Below, one piece after another: positions 45,851 through 54,407 of a stretch of DNA of 54,407 nt. The first letter of the stretch is position 1; each line of letters opens with the position of its first letter. The position numbers were made by a program, and so were the translations under genes. The notes under the pieces were generated by a model that did no database searches, was not told where the DNA came from, and worked only from the letters and a program-made list of their open reading frames with translations. Origin of the DNA: Herbaspirillum frisingense (lineage in GTDB: Bacteria > Pseudomonadota > Gammaproteobacteria > Burkholderiales > Burkholderiaceae_D); NCBI GenBank assembly GCA_009914615.1, contig WNDX01000009.1, positions 1 to 54,407 on the forward strand, written 5' to 3'.

Positions 45851-45872
45851 GTTGCAAGGCGGAAATGTCGGA

Positions 45873-46796
45873 TCAGCCTATGCGCGCCAGATGCCGGCGC
45901 ACCGACAGCATCGCCCCGAACAAGCCGAGCAGGGCGCTCACCGCCAGCAGCAGGGCGATCGCCATCGGGCTGGGCAGCGCCAGCTGGAATTCCGATGCGT
46001 ACAGGTGGGCGAAATCCAGGATCGCCGTGTTCAGCGGCTGCTGGGCCGCCACCACCAGCCCCAGCGCCACCGCGCCGGCGCACAGGCCGAGCAGGGCGCC
46101 GGTGTAATAGAACGGGCGATGGATGAAGGAGTTGGTGGCGCCCAGGAGGCGCGACACCTCGATTTCCTCGCGCTGGGTCATGACCTGCAGGCGGATGGTG
46201 TTGAACACCACCGCGATCACCACCGCGCCCAGCGTGATCCCCAGGAACAGCAGCACCAGCCGCAGGATGCGCAGCAGTGCGGCCAGGCGCTTGACCCATT
46301 CCGAGTCGATCTGCACCGTATCCACACCCGGCTGGCTCTTCAGTTGTTGCGCGATGTCATCCACGCGGCCGGCGTTCATGGCGTTCTGGAAGCCCGGCAG
46401 GCGCAGCACGAAGCTGTCCGGCAACGGATTGCTGCCCAGCGTGGTCAGCACGTCGGCCAGGCCAGTCTTGCTCTTGAGCGCGTCGAAGGCCTTCTCGCGC
46501 GGGATGAATTCCACCTTGCCCACGGTATCGCTGTCCTTGAGCACCTGGGCAATGGTCTTGCCCATGGCCTGCGCGGTCTCGCGGCTGGCGTCCGGCTTCA
46601 TGAAGATGCTGATTTCGGGCTCGACCGACATCTGGTCGGAGATCGGCCGCACGTTCTCCAGCGCCGACAGGCCGGCGAAGGGCAGCGCCAGCGCGATCGA
46701 CACCACCAGCACGTTGAGCAGGAAGTTGCCGGGCGAGCGCAGCAGGTGGCGCAGCGCGTCGGACATGGCGGCGAAGTGCTGTCTCAACCAGTTCAT
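45873..46796 (-). CDS. ftsX: Cell division protein FtsX
   Basis: FtsX is the membrane subunit of the FtsEX complex, which controls peptidoglycan hydrolases at the division septum. The 307-aa protein has four membrane segments (about residues 24-45, 175-200, 226-250, 270-292). The large periplasmic loop is between the first two, with IFMKPDASRETAQAM, and a conserved REEIEVSRLLGATNSFI cytoplasmic loop lies near 210. Its start overlaps the ftsE stop by 4 bases (ATGA). Confidence 0.95.
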   Translation of the reverse strand: MNWLRQHFAAMSDALRHLLRSPGNFLLNVLVVSIALALPFAGLSALENVRPISDQMSVEPEISIFMKPDASRETAQAMGKTIAQVLKDSDTVGKVEFIPREKAFDALKSKTGLADVLTTLGSNPLPDSFVLRLPGFQNAMNAGRVDDIAQQLKSQPGVDTVQIDSEWVKRLAALLRILRLVLLFLGITLGAVVIAVVFNTIRLQVMTQREEIEVSRLLGATNSFIHRPFYYTGALLGLCAGAVALGLVVAAQQPLNTAILDFAHLYASEFQLALPSPMAIALLLAVSALLGLFGAMLSVRRHLARIG

Positions 46797-47485
46797 GGCG
46801 AAACCTCCACCGGATTGGCCACGCCGTTATGCCAGCCATCGACGATGCGGCCGTGATCCAGATAGACGATGCGGTCGGCGCCGGTCAGGTATTGCTCGTC
46901 ATGGGTGGAAATGAGGCAGGTCACGCCCACGCCATGGAAGGATTTGAGCGCGGCCAGCACCTTGTTGGCGTTGGCGCGGTCCAGGTTGGCGGTCGGTTCG
47001 TCGGCCAGGATGATCTGTGGGCGGTTGACGATGGCGCGAGCGATGGCCACGCGCTGTTGCTCGCCGCCGGACAGTTCCTGCGGTTCGGACATCGCCTTGT
47101 CCAGCAGGTCCACCTTGTCCAGCGCGGCGCGGGCGCGCTTTTCGGCATCGGCGCGCGAGGAGCCGGTGACGATCAGCGGCAGCATCACGTTGGCCAGCAG
47201 ATTGCGATCCAAGAGCAGGCGCTGCTGCTGGAAGATCAGCCCCAGGTTGCGGCGCAGGTAGGGCAGGCCGGAGGCCTTGATGGCGCCGATGTCCTGGCCG
47301 CTGACGGTCAGCGAGCCGGCGCTGGGGCGCTCGATGGCGGCGATCATCTTCAGCAGTGTCGATTTGCCGGCGCCGGACGGGCCGGCGAGAAACAGCAGCT
47401 CGCCCTTCTTCACCGTCAGCGAGATGTCGCGCAGCGCATAGACCTCGCGCGCGTATTGTTTGGATACCCGGGAAAATTCAATCAT
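46793..47485 (-). CDS. ftsE: Cell division ATP-binding protein FtsE
   Basis: FtsE is the ATPase of the FtsEX complex. The 230-aa protein has Walker A GPSGAGKST near residue 36, signature LSGGEQQRVAIARAIV near 138, Walker B IILADEPTANLD near 160 and an H-loop STHDEQYL near 195. The start is right before the family opening MIEFSRVSKQYAREVYAL. It is preceded by the Cdd1-like gene with a 32-base gap. Confidence 0.95.
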   Translation of the reverse strand: MIEFSRVSKQYAREVYALRDISLTVKKGELLFLAGPSGAGKSTLLKMIAAIERPSAGSLTVSGQDIGAIKASGLPYLRRNLGLIFQQQRLLLDRNLLANVMLPLIVTGSSRADAEKRARAALDKVDLLDKAMSEPQELSGGEQQRVAIARAIVNRPQIILADEPTANLDRANANKVLAALKSFHGVGVTCLISTHDEQYLTGADRIVYLDHGRIVDGWHNGVANPVEVSP

Positions 47486-47517
47486 CAGAATCTGGAATCG
47501 CCTGTCCGATCGTCTTG

Positions 47518-47772
47518 TTATATTGCTGCAGCGTGGCGTTGCGCCAGGCCGATCACTGCTTCGGCGAGCCGGCGCGCTTTGGGGCTGGTTTCCCAGCAGT
47601 GCGAGCAGTTTGCCAGAGCCAGCCGGGCAGTCAAGGCGACCGTGTCCAGCCGCGCCAGTTCCGCCAGGCTGGCGATGCCGCAGCGCTCCAGCCGCCGCAC
47701 CAGGCCTTCGCCCACGCCCGGCAGCATGCGCAATTGCGCGTGCTCGGCCGGGCTGAAGCGGGTCGTCTGCAT
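47518..47772 (-). CDS. Cdd1-type helix-hairpin-helix protein
   Basis: An 84-aa protein with a helix-hairpin-helix pattern (LRMLPGVGEGLVRRLERCGIASLAELARLD) and a C-terminal CWETSPKARRLAEAV block. I recognise the Cdd1 / pathogenicity-locus family, which is sometimes annotated as mitomycin resistance protein. The biochemical role is unknown; HhH motifs often bind DNA without sequence preference. It lies one base after the ftsY stop and just before ftsE, so it is an insertion in the ftsY-ftsE-ftsX order. Confidence 0.75.
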   Translation of the reverse strand: MQTTRFSPAEHAQLRMLPGVGEGLVRRLERCGIASLAELARLDTVALTARLALANCSHCWETSPKARRLAEAVIGLAQRHAAAI

Positions 47773-47773
47773 G

Positions 47774-48931
47774 TCAGGACAGCAGGGCGTCCACGAATTC
47801 GGTGGCGTTGAAGGGCTGCAGGTCTTCGATCTTTTCGCCCACGCCGATGAAATACAGCGGCACCGGACGGGTCTTGGCGATGGCCGCCAGGATGCCGCCC
47901 TTGGCGGTGCCGTCGAGCTTGGTCACCACCAGACCGGTCAGGCCCAGCGCGTCATCGAAGGCCTTGACCTGGGCCAGCGCGTTCTGGCCGGTGTTGCCGT
48001 CGATGACCAGCAGCACTTCGTGCGGCGCCGAAGCCATGCCCTTGGCGATCACGCGCTTGATCTTCTTCAGTTCGTCCATCAGGTGCAGCTGGGTCGGCAG
48101 GCGGCCGGCGGTATCCACCATCACCACGTGGGTGCCGCGCGCCTGCGCCGAATGCACGGCATCGAAGGCCACCGCGGCCGGGTCGCCGGATTCCTGGGCG
48201 ATCACGGAGACGTTGTTGCGCTCGCCCCAGACCGCCAACTGTTCGCGCGCGGCGGCGCGGAAGGTGTCGCCGGCGGCCAGCAGCACCGATTGGCCGTGCG
48301 CCTGCAGGTGCAGGGCCAGCTTGCCGATGGTGGTGGTCTTGCCGGCGCCGTTGACGCCGGCGATCATCATCACCAGCGGCTTTTCGCGGCCCAGCACCAG
48401 CGGGCGCTGCAGCGGGGTGAGCAGGTCGATCAGCAGGCTGCGCAGGGCGGTGCGCACCTGGGCGGCTTCGGTCAGGCGCTCGGCCTTGACCTTCTTCTTG
48501 AGCTCGGCCAGCAGCCAATGGGTGGCCTCGACACCGGCGTCGGACACCAGCAGCGCCGATTCCAGCTCGTCGTAGAGGTCGTCGTCGATGCGGGCGCCGA
48601 TGAACAGCGTGGTCAGGTTGCTGGAGGTCTTGGACAGGCCCGATTTCAGGCGCGACAACCACGAGCGCTTGGCTTCCGGCGTCGGCTGCGGGGCTTCGAC
48701 GATCTCGGTGTCCTCGGCCCGTGCTTCGGGTCCGGCGGTCTCCTCGAGGGCGGGAGCGGCGTCGATGACGTTGTCGATATCGGGTTGAACCGGCGGCAAT
48801 TCGGCCGCCGGCGGCGTCGCCGGAGCAGGCGCATCGGGCGCTTCAGGCAGGATGGCCGGGGCGGGCGCGGTTTCCGGAGGCAACGCGGGCTGGGCTTCCG
48901 GCTTGGGTTTTTTCTTGAAGAAACTAAACAT
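47774..48931 (-). CDS. ftsY: Signal recognition particle receptor FtsY
   Basis: FtsY is the membrane-bound receptor of the signal recognition particle and delivers nascent membrane proteins to the translocon. The 385-aa protein begins with a short basic [10 protein letters not shown]. An acidic Pro/Ala/Glu-rich A region follows (about residues 11-75), then the N domain and G domain with [15 protein letters not shown] (P-loop), [20 protein letters not shown] and [10 protein letters not shown]. Start ATG 48929-48931 excludes a long upstream extension that runs into the divergent promoter. Confidence 0.95.
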   Translation of the reverse strand: MFSFFKKKPKPEAQPALPPETAPAPAILPEAPDAPAPATPPAAELPPVQPDIDNVIDAAPALEETAGPEARAEDTEIVEAPQPTPEAKRSWLSRLKSGLSKTSSNLTTLFIGARIDDDLYDELESALLVSDAGVEATHWLLAELKKKVKAERLTEAAQVRTALRSLLIDLLTPLQRPLVLGREKPLVMMIAGVNGAGKTTTIGKLALHLQAHGQSVLLAAGDTFRAAAREQLAVWGERNNVSVIAQESGDPAAVAFDAVHSAQARGTHVVMVDTAGRLPTQLHLMDELKKIKRVIAKGMASAPHEVLLVIDGNTGQNALAQVKAFDDALGLTGLVVTKLDGTAKGGILAAIAKTRPVPLYFIGVGEKIEDLQPFNATEFVDALLS

Positions 48932-49034
48932 CGGGTGGCGATTGGCGTCGTTCTGGCTGCGGCCGGGGTGCAGGCGCGGCGCACAGAGCGGCGATCCGGA
49001 CGGATCGAGTCGCGGCGGGAGGCCGGGACATGCC

Positions 49035-49062
49035 CTGACAAGCGCATAGGACAGGTTACAAT
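49035..49062 (+). promoter_or_regulatory. Promoter candidate for the M16 protease operon
   Basis: CTGACA (49035-49040) and TACAAT (49057-49062) are 16 bases apart, each matching 5 of 6. Transcription would begin about 63 bases before the ATG at 49132. Confidence 0.5.
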
Positions 49063-49071
49063 TGCCTGTCC
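49049..49071. promoter_or_regulatory. Palindrome over the -10 region (operator candidate)
   Basis: GGACAGG-N9-CCTGTCC is a perfect 7-bp inverted repeat that covers the -10 box of the promoter candidate. The spacing suits a dimeric repressor, but I do not recognise a known regulator's site. Confidence 0.35.
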
Positions 49072-49131
49072 ACAAGACCCGCGCGCGGCCGCCAGGGTCA
49101 ATGAATCCAGCATTTTATCAGAGCACAGCGA

Positions 49132-50508
49132 ATGAAATTGAAGATCAGAGCAATCCTCTCCATCGGCCTTTTCGGCTTCTGCGCGGCGCTGGCGCAGGCC
49201 CAGACCGCCCAGGAATTCGTGCTGAAGAACGGGATGAAGGTGGTCGTCAAGGAAGACCGCCGGGCCCCGACCGCGGTGCAGATGGTCTGGTACAAGGTCG
49301 GCTCCATCGACGAGCTCAACGGCACCACCGGCATCTCGCACGCGCTGGAACACATGATGTTCAAGGGCACCAAGAAGCACAAGGTGGGCGAATTCAGCCG
49401 CCTGGTGGCCGAGATCGGCGGCCAGGAGAACGCCTTCACCGCCAACGATTTCACCGCCTACTTCCAGCAGATCGAGAAGACCCACCTGGAAACCGTGATG
49501 GCGCTGGAAGCCGACCGCATGGCCAATCTGCAGTTCGACGCCAACGAATTCGCCAAGGAAATCCGGGTGATCATGGAGGAGCGCCGCTGGCGCACCGACG
49601 ACCAGCCCATGGGCCTGCTCAACGAGGCGCTCAACGCCGCCGCCTGGACCGCGCATCCCTACCATCACCCGGTGGTCGGCTGGATGGACGACCTGCAGCA
49701 CATGACCGTGCAGGACATCGCCGCCTGGTATCGCCAATGGTATGCGCCCAACAACGCCACCCTGGTGGTGGCCGGCGACGTCGATGCCAAGCGCGTGCTG
49801 GCGCTGGCCAACAAGTATTTCGGCAAGATCGCGCCGCACGCGCTGCCGCGCGATACGCGCAACAAGCCGCAGAACGAGCCGCAGCAGCTTGGCCCGCGCC
49901 GCGTGACGGTCAAGGCCCCGGCCGAGAACCCTTATGTGGTGCTGGGTTTCAAGGTGCCGGCCCTGCGCGACGTCGAGAGCGATCAGGAAGCCTATGCGCT
50001 GGACGTGCTGTCGGCCGTGCTGGACGGCTATGAAAACGCCCGCCTGACCGCCAACCTGGTGCGCACCGGCAGCAAGGCCGTCAGCGTGGGCGCCAGCTAC
50101 AGCGGCGTGGCGCGCGGCCCGGTGCTATTCACGCTGGAAGGCAGCCCGGCCGACGGCGTCACCACCGAACAGCTGGAAGGCCTGCTGCGCGCCGAGGTCG
50201 AGCGCGTCGCCAAGGAAGGCGTGTCGCCCCAGGAGCTGCAACGCGTGAAGACGCAACTGATCGCCTCCCAGGTGTACAAGCGCGACTCGGTATTCGGGCA
50301 GGCCATGGAAATCGGCATGATGGAAACCGCCGGCATCGGCCAGAAGAACATCGACCGCATCATCGACAGGCTCAAGAGCGTCACGCCCGAGCAGGTGCAG
50401 GCGGTCGCGCAGAAATACTTCAAGGACGACAACCTGACCGTGGCCACGCTGGTGCCGCTGCCGCTGGACGGCAAGAAGCCCGCGCCGCCGCCGGGCATGC
50501 TGCACTGA
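49132..50508 (+). CDS. M16-family zinc peptidase (active subunit)
   Basis: This is the catalytic partner of an M16B peptidase pair, probably periplasmic. The 458-aa protein has a signal peptide (about residues 1-21, ending AQA-Q). The inverted zinc motif HxxEH is His70-x-x-Glu73-His74 in SHALEHMMFKGT. A downstream EIRVIMEERRWRTDD supplies the third zinc ligand Glu. Two M16 homology lobes follow. The inactive partner is at 51275. Substrates are unknown. Confidence 0.92.
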   Translation: MKLKIRAILSIGLFGFCAALAQAQTAQEFVLKNGMKVVVKEDRRAPTAVQMVWYKVGSIDELNGTTGISHALEHMMFKGTKKHKVGEFSRLVAEIGGQENAFTANDFTAYFQQIEKTHLETVMALEADRMANLQFDANEFAKEIRVIMEERRWRTDDQPMGLLNEALNAAAWTAHPYHHPVVGWMDDLQHMTVQDIAAWYRQWYAPNNATLVVAGDVDAKRVLALANKYFGKIAPHALPRDTRNKPQNEPQQLGPRRVTVKAPAENPYVVLGFKVPALRDVESDQEAYALDVLSAVLDGYENARLTANLVRTGSKAVSVGASYSGVARGPVLFTLEGSPADGVTTEQLEGLLRAEVERVAKEGVSPQELQRVKTQLIASQVYKRDSVFGQAMEIGMMETAGIGQKNIDRIIDRLKSVTPEQVQAVAQKYFKDDNLTVATLVPLPLDGKKPAPPPGMLH

Positions 50509-50586
50509 CGGCGCAGCCGTCGGATCTGCCGCGCTTGTCATCCCTTTTGTTGTCGATCGGGTTCGCGTTCTTCTCGGAGGAAAAAC

Positions 50587-51222
50587 ATGCCTGTCATCGT
50601 CGTCGCCAATCCCAAGGGCGGAGTCGGCAAGAGCACGCTGTCCACCAACCTGGCCGGCTATTTCGCCAGCCAGGGGCACGCCGTGCTGCTGGGCGACATC
50701 GATCGCCAGCAATCGGCCCGCGCCTGGCTCAACATCCGGCCGCCGGAAGCCAGACCGATCGCCACCTGGGAGATCAGCGAGGACTACGTCGCCAAGCCGC
50801 CCAAGGGCACCAGCCATGTCGTGCTGGATACCCCGGCCGGGTTGCACGGCTGGCGCCTGAATGACGCCCTGAAGATGGCCGACAAGGTGCTGGTGCCGCT
50901 GCAGCCATCGATCTTCGACATCCTGGCGACCCAGGACTTCCTGCGCCGCCTGGCCGATGAAAAGGCGGTGCGCCAGGGCGAGATCGATGTCGGCATCGTG
51001 GGCATGCGGGTCGATGCGCGCACCCGTTCGGCCGAGCAGCTGCAGCGTTTCATCGAAGGGCTCAAGCTGCCGGTGCTGGGCTATCTGCGCGACACGCAGA
51101 ATTACGTACAACTGGCCGCGCACGGCCTGACGCTATGGGACATCGCGCCCTCACGCGTGCAACGCGACCTCGACCAGTGGCAGCCGGTGCTGGACTGGGT
51201 GGGCAAGAACAACGGCGGATGA
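50587..51222 (+). CDS. ParA-family ATPase (orphan)
   Basis: ParA proteins use ATP-dependent DNA binding to position plasmids, chromosomes or other cargo. The 211-aa protein has a deviant Walker A KGGVGKST at residues 10-17, GDIDRQQSA near 37 and DTPAGLHGWRL near 80. It is short and lacks an N-terminal DNA-binding extension, like orphan ParA/MinD-type proteins such as MipZ or PpfA. No parB is nearby. It sits between the two M16 protease genes with about 80 and 50 bases on either side, and has a good GGAGGAAA ribosome site. What it positions is unknown. Confidence 0.85.
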   Translation: MPVIVVANPKGGVGKSTLSTNLAGYFASQGHAVLLGDIDRQQSARAWLNIRPPEARPIATWEISEDYVAKPPKGTSHVVLDTPAGLHGWRLNDALKMADKVLVPLQPSIFDILATQDFLRRLADEKAVRQGEIDVGIVGMRVDARTRSAEQLQRFIEGLKLPVLGYLRDTQNYVQLAAHGLTLWDIAPSRVQRDLDQWQPVLDWVGKNNGG

Positions 51223-51274
51223 TCCGCCAGGGCGCTGTGCGCAGGCCCGTCGCTTTCAATAGGTATCTGGCTTT

Positions 51275-52612
51275 ATGAAAAAATACTTAGGCATCCTCTT
51301 CCTTTCCGCCGGTTTCCTGGCCTCGGCGCCGGCTTCGGCCGCGCTGGAGATCCAGTCCTGGACCCAGCCCGACGGCGCACGCGTGCTGTTCGTGGCCAAT
51401 CATGCGATTCCCATGCTGGACGTGAGTGTGCAGTTCGACGCCGGCCAGCGCCGCGATCCGGCCGGCAAGGCCGGTTTGGCAGAGCTCACGGTGGCCAGCC
51501 TGACGCGCGGCGTGGACGGCGGCGCGCAAGGCGCGTTGAGCGAGGCCCAGATCCTGGACGGCTTCGCCGACGTCGCCGCCCAACAGCACGCGGGCGCCGG
51601 CCAGGACCGCGGCGGCGTCAGCCTGCGCACGTTGTCTTCACCGGCCGAACGCGATGCCGCGCTGACACTGCTGGCGCGCATGCTGGCCCATCCCAGCTTC
51701 CCGCAGGCGGGCCTGGAGCGCGACAAGGCGCTGGCCATCGCGGGCATCCGCGAAGAACTGACCAAGCCCGAAGCGATCGCCGAAAAGGCCTTCATGTCGG
51801 CCATCTACGGCAGCCATCCGTATGCGATCGACGCCAGCGAAGCCAGCGTGCAAGCCATCACGCGCGAAGATCTGCTGGCCTTCCACCGTGAGCACTACGT
51901 CGCCAACCGCGCGGTGATCGCCATGATCGGCGACGTCACGCCCGAGCAGGCCAAACAGATCGCCGCGCGCCTGACGCGCGACCTGCCGCAAGGCGCGGCC
52001 TTGCCGGCGCTGCCCGCGGTGGCCGCGTCCAAGGGCGGCGAGACCCGCATCGCCCACCCGGCTTCGCAGTCGCACATCCTGATCGGCGCGCCGGCCATCC
52101 AGCGCGGCGACATGGATTTCTTCGCGCTGACGGTCGGCAATTACATCCTGGGCGGAGGCGGTTTCGTCTCGCGTCTGACCGACGAGGTGCGCGAAAAGCG
52201 TGGCCTGACCTACAGCGTCTATAGCGTGTTCTCGCCGCTGGCCCAGCCCGGACCGTTCCAGATCGGCCTGCAGACCAAGAAGGAGCAGACCGCCGAAGCC
52301 CTGCGCGTGACGCGCGCGACGCTGGATAAATTCCTCGCCGAAGGCCCCACCGCGGCGGAGATGAAAGCCGCCAAGGACAACCTGGCCGGCGGTTTCGCGC
52401 TGCGCATCGACAGCAACGCCAAGCTGCTGGAGAACATGGCGGTGATCGGCTTCTACAAGCTGCCGCTGGATTACCTGGATCACTGGATCGAGCGCGTGCG
52501 CGCGGTCAGCGTGGCCGACGTGCGCGCGGCGTTCCGCAAGCACGTGCATCCCGAACAGCTTTCGACGGTGATCGTCGGTGAAGATGCGCCCGCCGACGCG
52601 GCGGCGAAGTAA
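51275..52612 (+). CDS. M16-family peptidase-like protein (zinc motif absent)
   Basis: This is the likely non-catalytic partner of the gene at 49132. The 445-aa protein has a signal peptide (about residues 1-23, ASA-A). The position of HxxEH is taken by GKAGLAELTVASL, so zinc ligands are lost. The late motif GGGGFVSRLTDEVREKRGLTYSVYS, with the substrate-binding R/Y pair, is kept, as in M16B beta subunits. It is separated from its partner by the parA gene, and is followed by rsmD 10 bases later. Confidence 0.92.
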   Translation: MKKYLGILFLSAGFLASAPASAALEIQSWTQPDGARVLFVANHAIPMLDVSVQFDAGQRRDPAGKAGLAELTVASLTRGVDGGAQGALSEAQILDGFADVAAQQHAGAGQDRGGVSLRTLSSPAERDAALTLLARMLAHPSFPQAGLERDKALAIAGIREELTKPEAIAEKAFMSAIYGSHPYAIDASEASVQAITREDLLAFHREHYVANRAVIAMIGDVTPEQAKQIAARLTRDLPQGAALPALPAVAASKGGETRIAHPASQSHILIGAPAIQRGDMDFFALTVGNYILGGGGFVSRLTDEVREKRGLTYSVYSVFSPLAQPGPFQIGLQTKKEQTAEALRVTRATLDKFLAEGPTAAEMKAAKDNLAGGFALRIDSNAKLLENMAVIGFYKLPLDYLDHWIERVRAVSVADVRAAFRKHVHPEQLSTVIVGEDAPADAAAK

Positions 52613-52622
52613 GGGCGGCGGC

Positions 52623-53288
52623 ATGAACAACCGCAGCAAAAGCCGCCCGGCGGGCAAGCCTGGTCAGAGCGGCAAGCCGGCGGCGCGCGGCCCGCACCAG
52701 GTGCGCATCATCGGCGGCCAGTGGAAGCGTACGCCGCTGCCGGTACTGGATGCCGAGGGCCTGCGCCCGACCCCGGATCGGGTGCGCGAGACGGTCTTCA
52801 ACTGGCTCACCCATCTGCTGGATGGCGACTGGGGCAGCGTGGCCTGCCTGGATCTGTTTGCCGGCTCCGGCGCGCTCGGCTTCGAAGCCGCCAGCCGCGG
52901 CTCGCGCCGCGTGGTGATGGTGGAGCAGAGCGGCCCGGCGGTACGCCAACTGGAAGCCAACCGCGACAAGCTCAAGGCCGACGCCATCGCCATCGTGCGC
53001 GGCGACGCGCTGGCCGCCGTCGGCAGCGCCGCCCAGCGCGAACCTGGCGCGTTCAACCTGGTCTTTATCGACCCGCCGTATCACCAGGGCTGGCTGGAAA
53101 AGATCTTGCCGGCTTGCGAAAAGTTGCTCTCGACGGCCGGCCTGGTCTACGCCGAAGCCGAGTTTGCCCTGGACGGCGAGGACGCGCCGGACTGGATGGC
53201 GGCATGGGAAGTGGTGCGCGCAGACAAGGCGGGCATGGTGTTCTATCATTTATTGCAACGCAAAAGCGCCGCCCAAATTCAGGCATAA
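52623..53288 (+). CDS. rsmD: 16S rRNA (guanine(966)-N(2))-methyltransferase RsmD
   Basis: RsmD methylates G966 of 16S rRNA. The 221-aa protein has a basic N-terminal tail, then VRIIGGQWKRTPLPV near residue 27 and LRPTPDRVRETVFNWL near 47, both family hallmarks. The SAM motif is CLDLFAGSGALGFEAASRG near 75, and the catalytic NxxPPY-like FIDPPYHQG near 145. Start ATG 52623 is 8 codons after the M16 stop region. It leads into coaD. Confidence 0.94.
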   Translation: MNNRSKSRPAGKPGQSGKPAARGPHQVRIIGGQWKRTPLPVLDAEGLRPTPDRVRETVFNWLTHLLDGDWGSVACLDLFAGSGALGFEAASRGSRRVVMVEQSGPAVRQLEANRDKLKADAIAIVRGDALAAVGSAAQREPGAFNLVFIDPPYHQGWLEKILPACEKLLSTAGLVYAEAEFALDGEDAPDWMAAWEVVRADKAGMVFYHLLQRKSAAQIQA

Positions 53289-53315
53289 TGCGCGTTCTGA
53301 TTGAATTGCCGGTGA

Positions 53316-53813
<498 letters not shown>

Positions 53814-53847
53814 ACGTTCTGCGGTAGCCAGCAGTGAGGCAGGGTAG

Positions 53848-54189
<342 letters not shown>

Positions 54190-54224
54190 AGACGCCGGCG
54201 CCGCTCTGCGGCATTTCGGAACCC

Positions 54225-54247
54225 AAGCCGGCATCGCCGGCTTTTCT
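54225..54247 (+). terminator. Terminator of the ferredoxin gene, intron insertion site
   Basis: AAGCCGGC and GCCGGCTT arms (8 bp) with an ATC loop are followed by TTCTTT. The intron begins 2 bases after this T-rich tail. Confidence 0.85.
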
Positions 54248-54249
54248 TT

Positions 54250-54407
54250 GTGCGCCCAGCATGGGCGCACTCCTGCGGGTGCAAGTCCCGCCATGAGCTG
54301 GTCACAGTGAATGAAGTGAAGCGCAACTGCATGAGGGTGACCGAGTGTGGGAAGGAAGCGTGGAGCGTAAATCGCGAGCCGATGAACAAGAATCGCATAG
54401 AAGGCGC
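54250..54407 (+). mobile_element. Group II intron, 5' end (cut by window edge)
   Basis: The last 158 bases begin GTGCGCCCAGCATGGGCGCAC, the conserved 5' end of a bacterial group II intron, with a perfect 8-bp hairpin (GTGCGCCC / GGGCGCAC). GCGGGTGCAAGTCCCGC, the next conserved hairpin, follows. Further stretches (GAGGGTGACC, GGGAAGGAAGCG, GATGAACAAGAATCGCATAGAAGGC) match the Domain I pattern I recall from class IIC introns such as that of Oceanobacillus iheyensis. The position directly after a terminator T-tail is also typical of IIC introns. The reverse transcriptase gene and 3' end are outside the window. Confidence 0.85.

Larger units (their letters stand above)
45479..45872. other. Control region of rpoH
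   Basis: A 394-base stretch without a supported gene. From the ftsX side it holds the ftsEX terminator (45819-45850), a sigmaE-like promoter (45682-45709), the CIRCE/sigma70 promoter (45579-45608) and a leader of about 95 bases. The leader has a CGCAGC / GCTGCG hairpin near 45530-45555. A 91-codon open frame across this region overlaps these signals and is dismissed. Confidence 0.7.

Noticed and set aside
45582-45857. Possible 91-residue gene on the reverse strand upstream of rpoH
   Set aside because: It overlaps the CIRCE element, the promoter candidates and the ftsEX terminator, has no ribosome site and no family resemblance.

Overview
The window looks like chromosomal core genome of a GC-rich beta-proteobacterium of the order Burkholderiales, most likely family Oxalobacteraceae (Herbaspirillum-like). 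I base this on gene order (pilMNOPQ-aroK-aroB-dgt; ctaC-ctaD-ctaG-DUF2970-ctaE-surf1-ctaA-ctaB-sco; ftsY-ftsE-ftsX-rpoH beside rsmD-coaD-ferredoxin) and on protein families such as PhaM. This is recognition from memory; no search was run. No CRISPR array, prophage or recognisable defence system is present.

Layout. 1-136: end of an IS3-family insertion sequence. 241-316: tRNA-Phe. 0.4-5.8 kb: UbiH-type hydroxylase, dsbC, pth (reverse) and tex. 6.3-7.0 kb: a DUF5610 gene between two gene-free stretches. 7.4-15.4 kb (reverse): pilM-N-O-P-Q, then a fused aroK-aroB, then dgt. pilQ is broken by a frameshift. 15.8-22.5 kb: PBP1A, a serine hydrolase, queC and two DUF3108 proteins. 22.6-26.5 kb: an amino-acid-type binding protein, phaM, a frameshifted ferritin-like gene and hldC. 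26.6-27.6 kb (reverse): copper chaperone PCu(A)C and a DUF2946 protein. 27.9-31.9 kb: an ABC importer with two paralogous binding proteins and a strong terminator inside the operon. 32.1-34.4 kb: trmL, comF, bioC-like. 34.8-44.5 kb: the aa3-type cytochrome c oxidase cluster with heme A synthesis and copper-insertion factors, including a 36-residue protein. 44.6-48.9 kb (reverse): ftsY, a Cdd1-like gene, ftsE, ftsX, rpoH. 49.1-54.2 kb: an M16 protease pair with a ParA gene between them, rsmD, coaD, ferredoxin. 54250-end: 5' end of a group II intron placed just after the ferredoxin terminator.

How the genes work together. The largest functional block builds and assembles the terminal oxidase: structural subunits CtaC, CtaD and CtaE; heme A made by CtaB then CtaA; copper delivery by CtaG and Sco proteins, perhaps helped by PCu(A)C about 8 kb away; SURF1 for heme insertion. 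The pil operon encodes the inner-membrane alignment complex and secretin of type IV pili, but the secretin is disrupted here. rpoH carries two layers of promoter signals: a CIRCE operator on a sigma70-like promoter and a sigmaE-like promoter further upstream. Both ends of the window lie inside repeated mobile elements, which suggests a complete draft contig ending at repeats.
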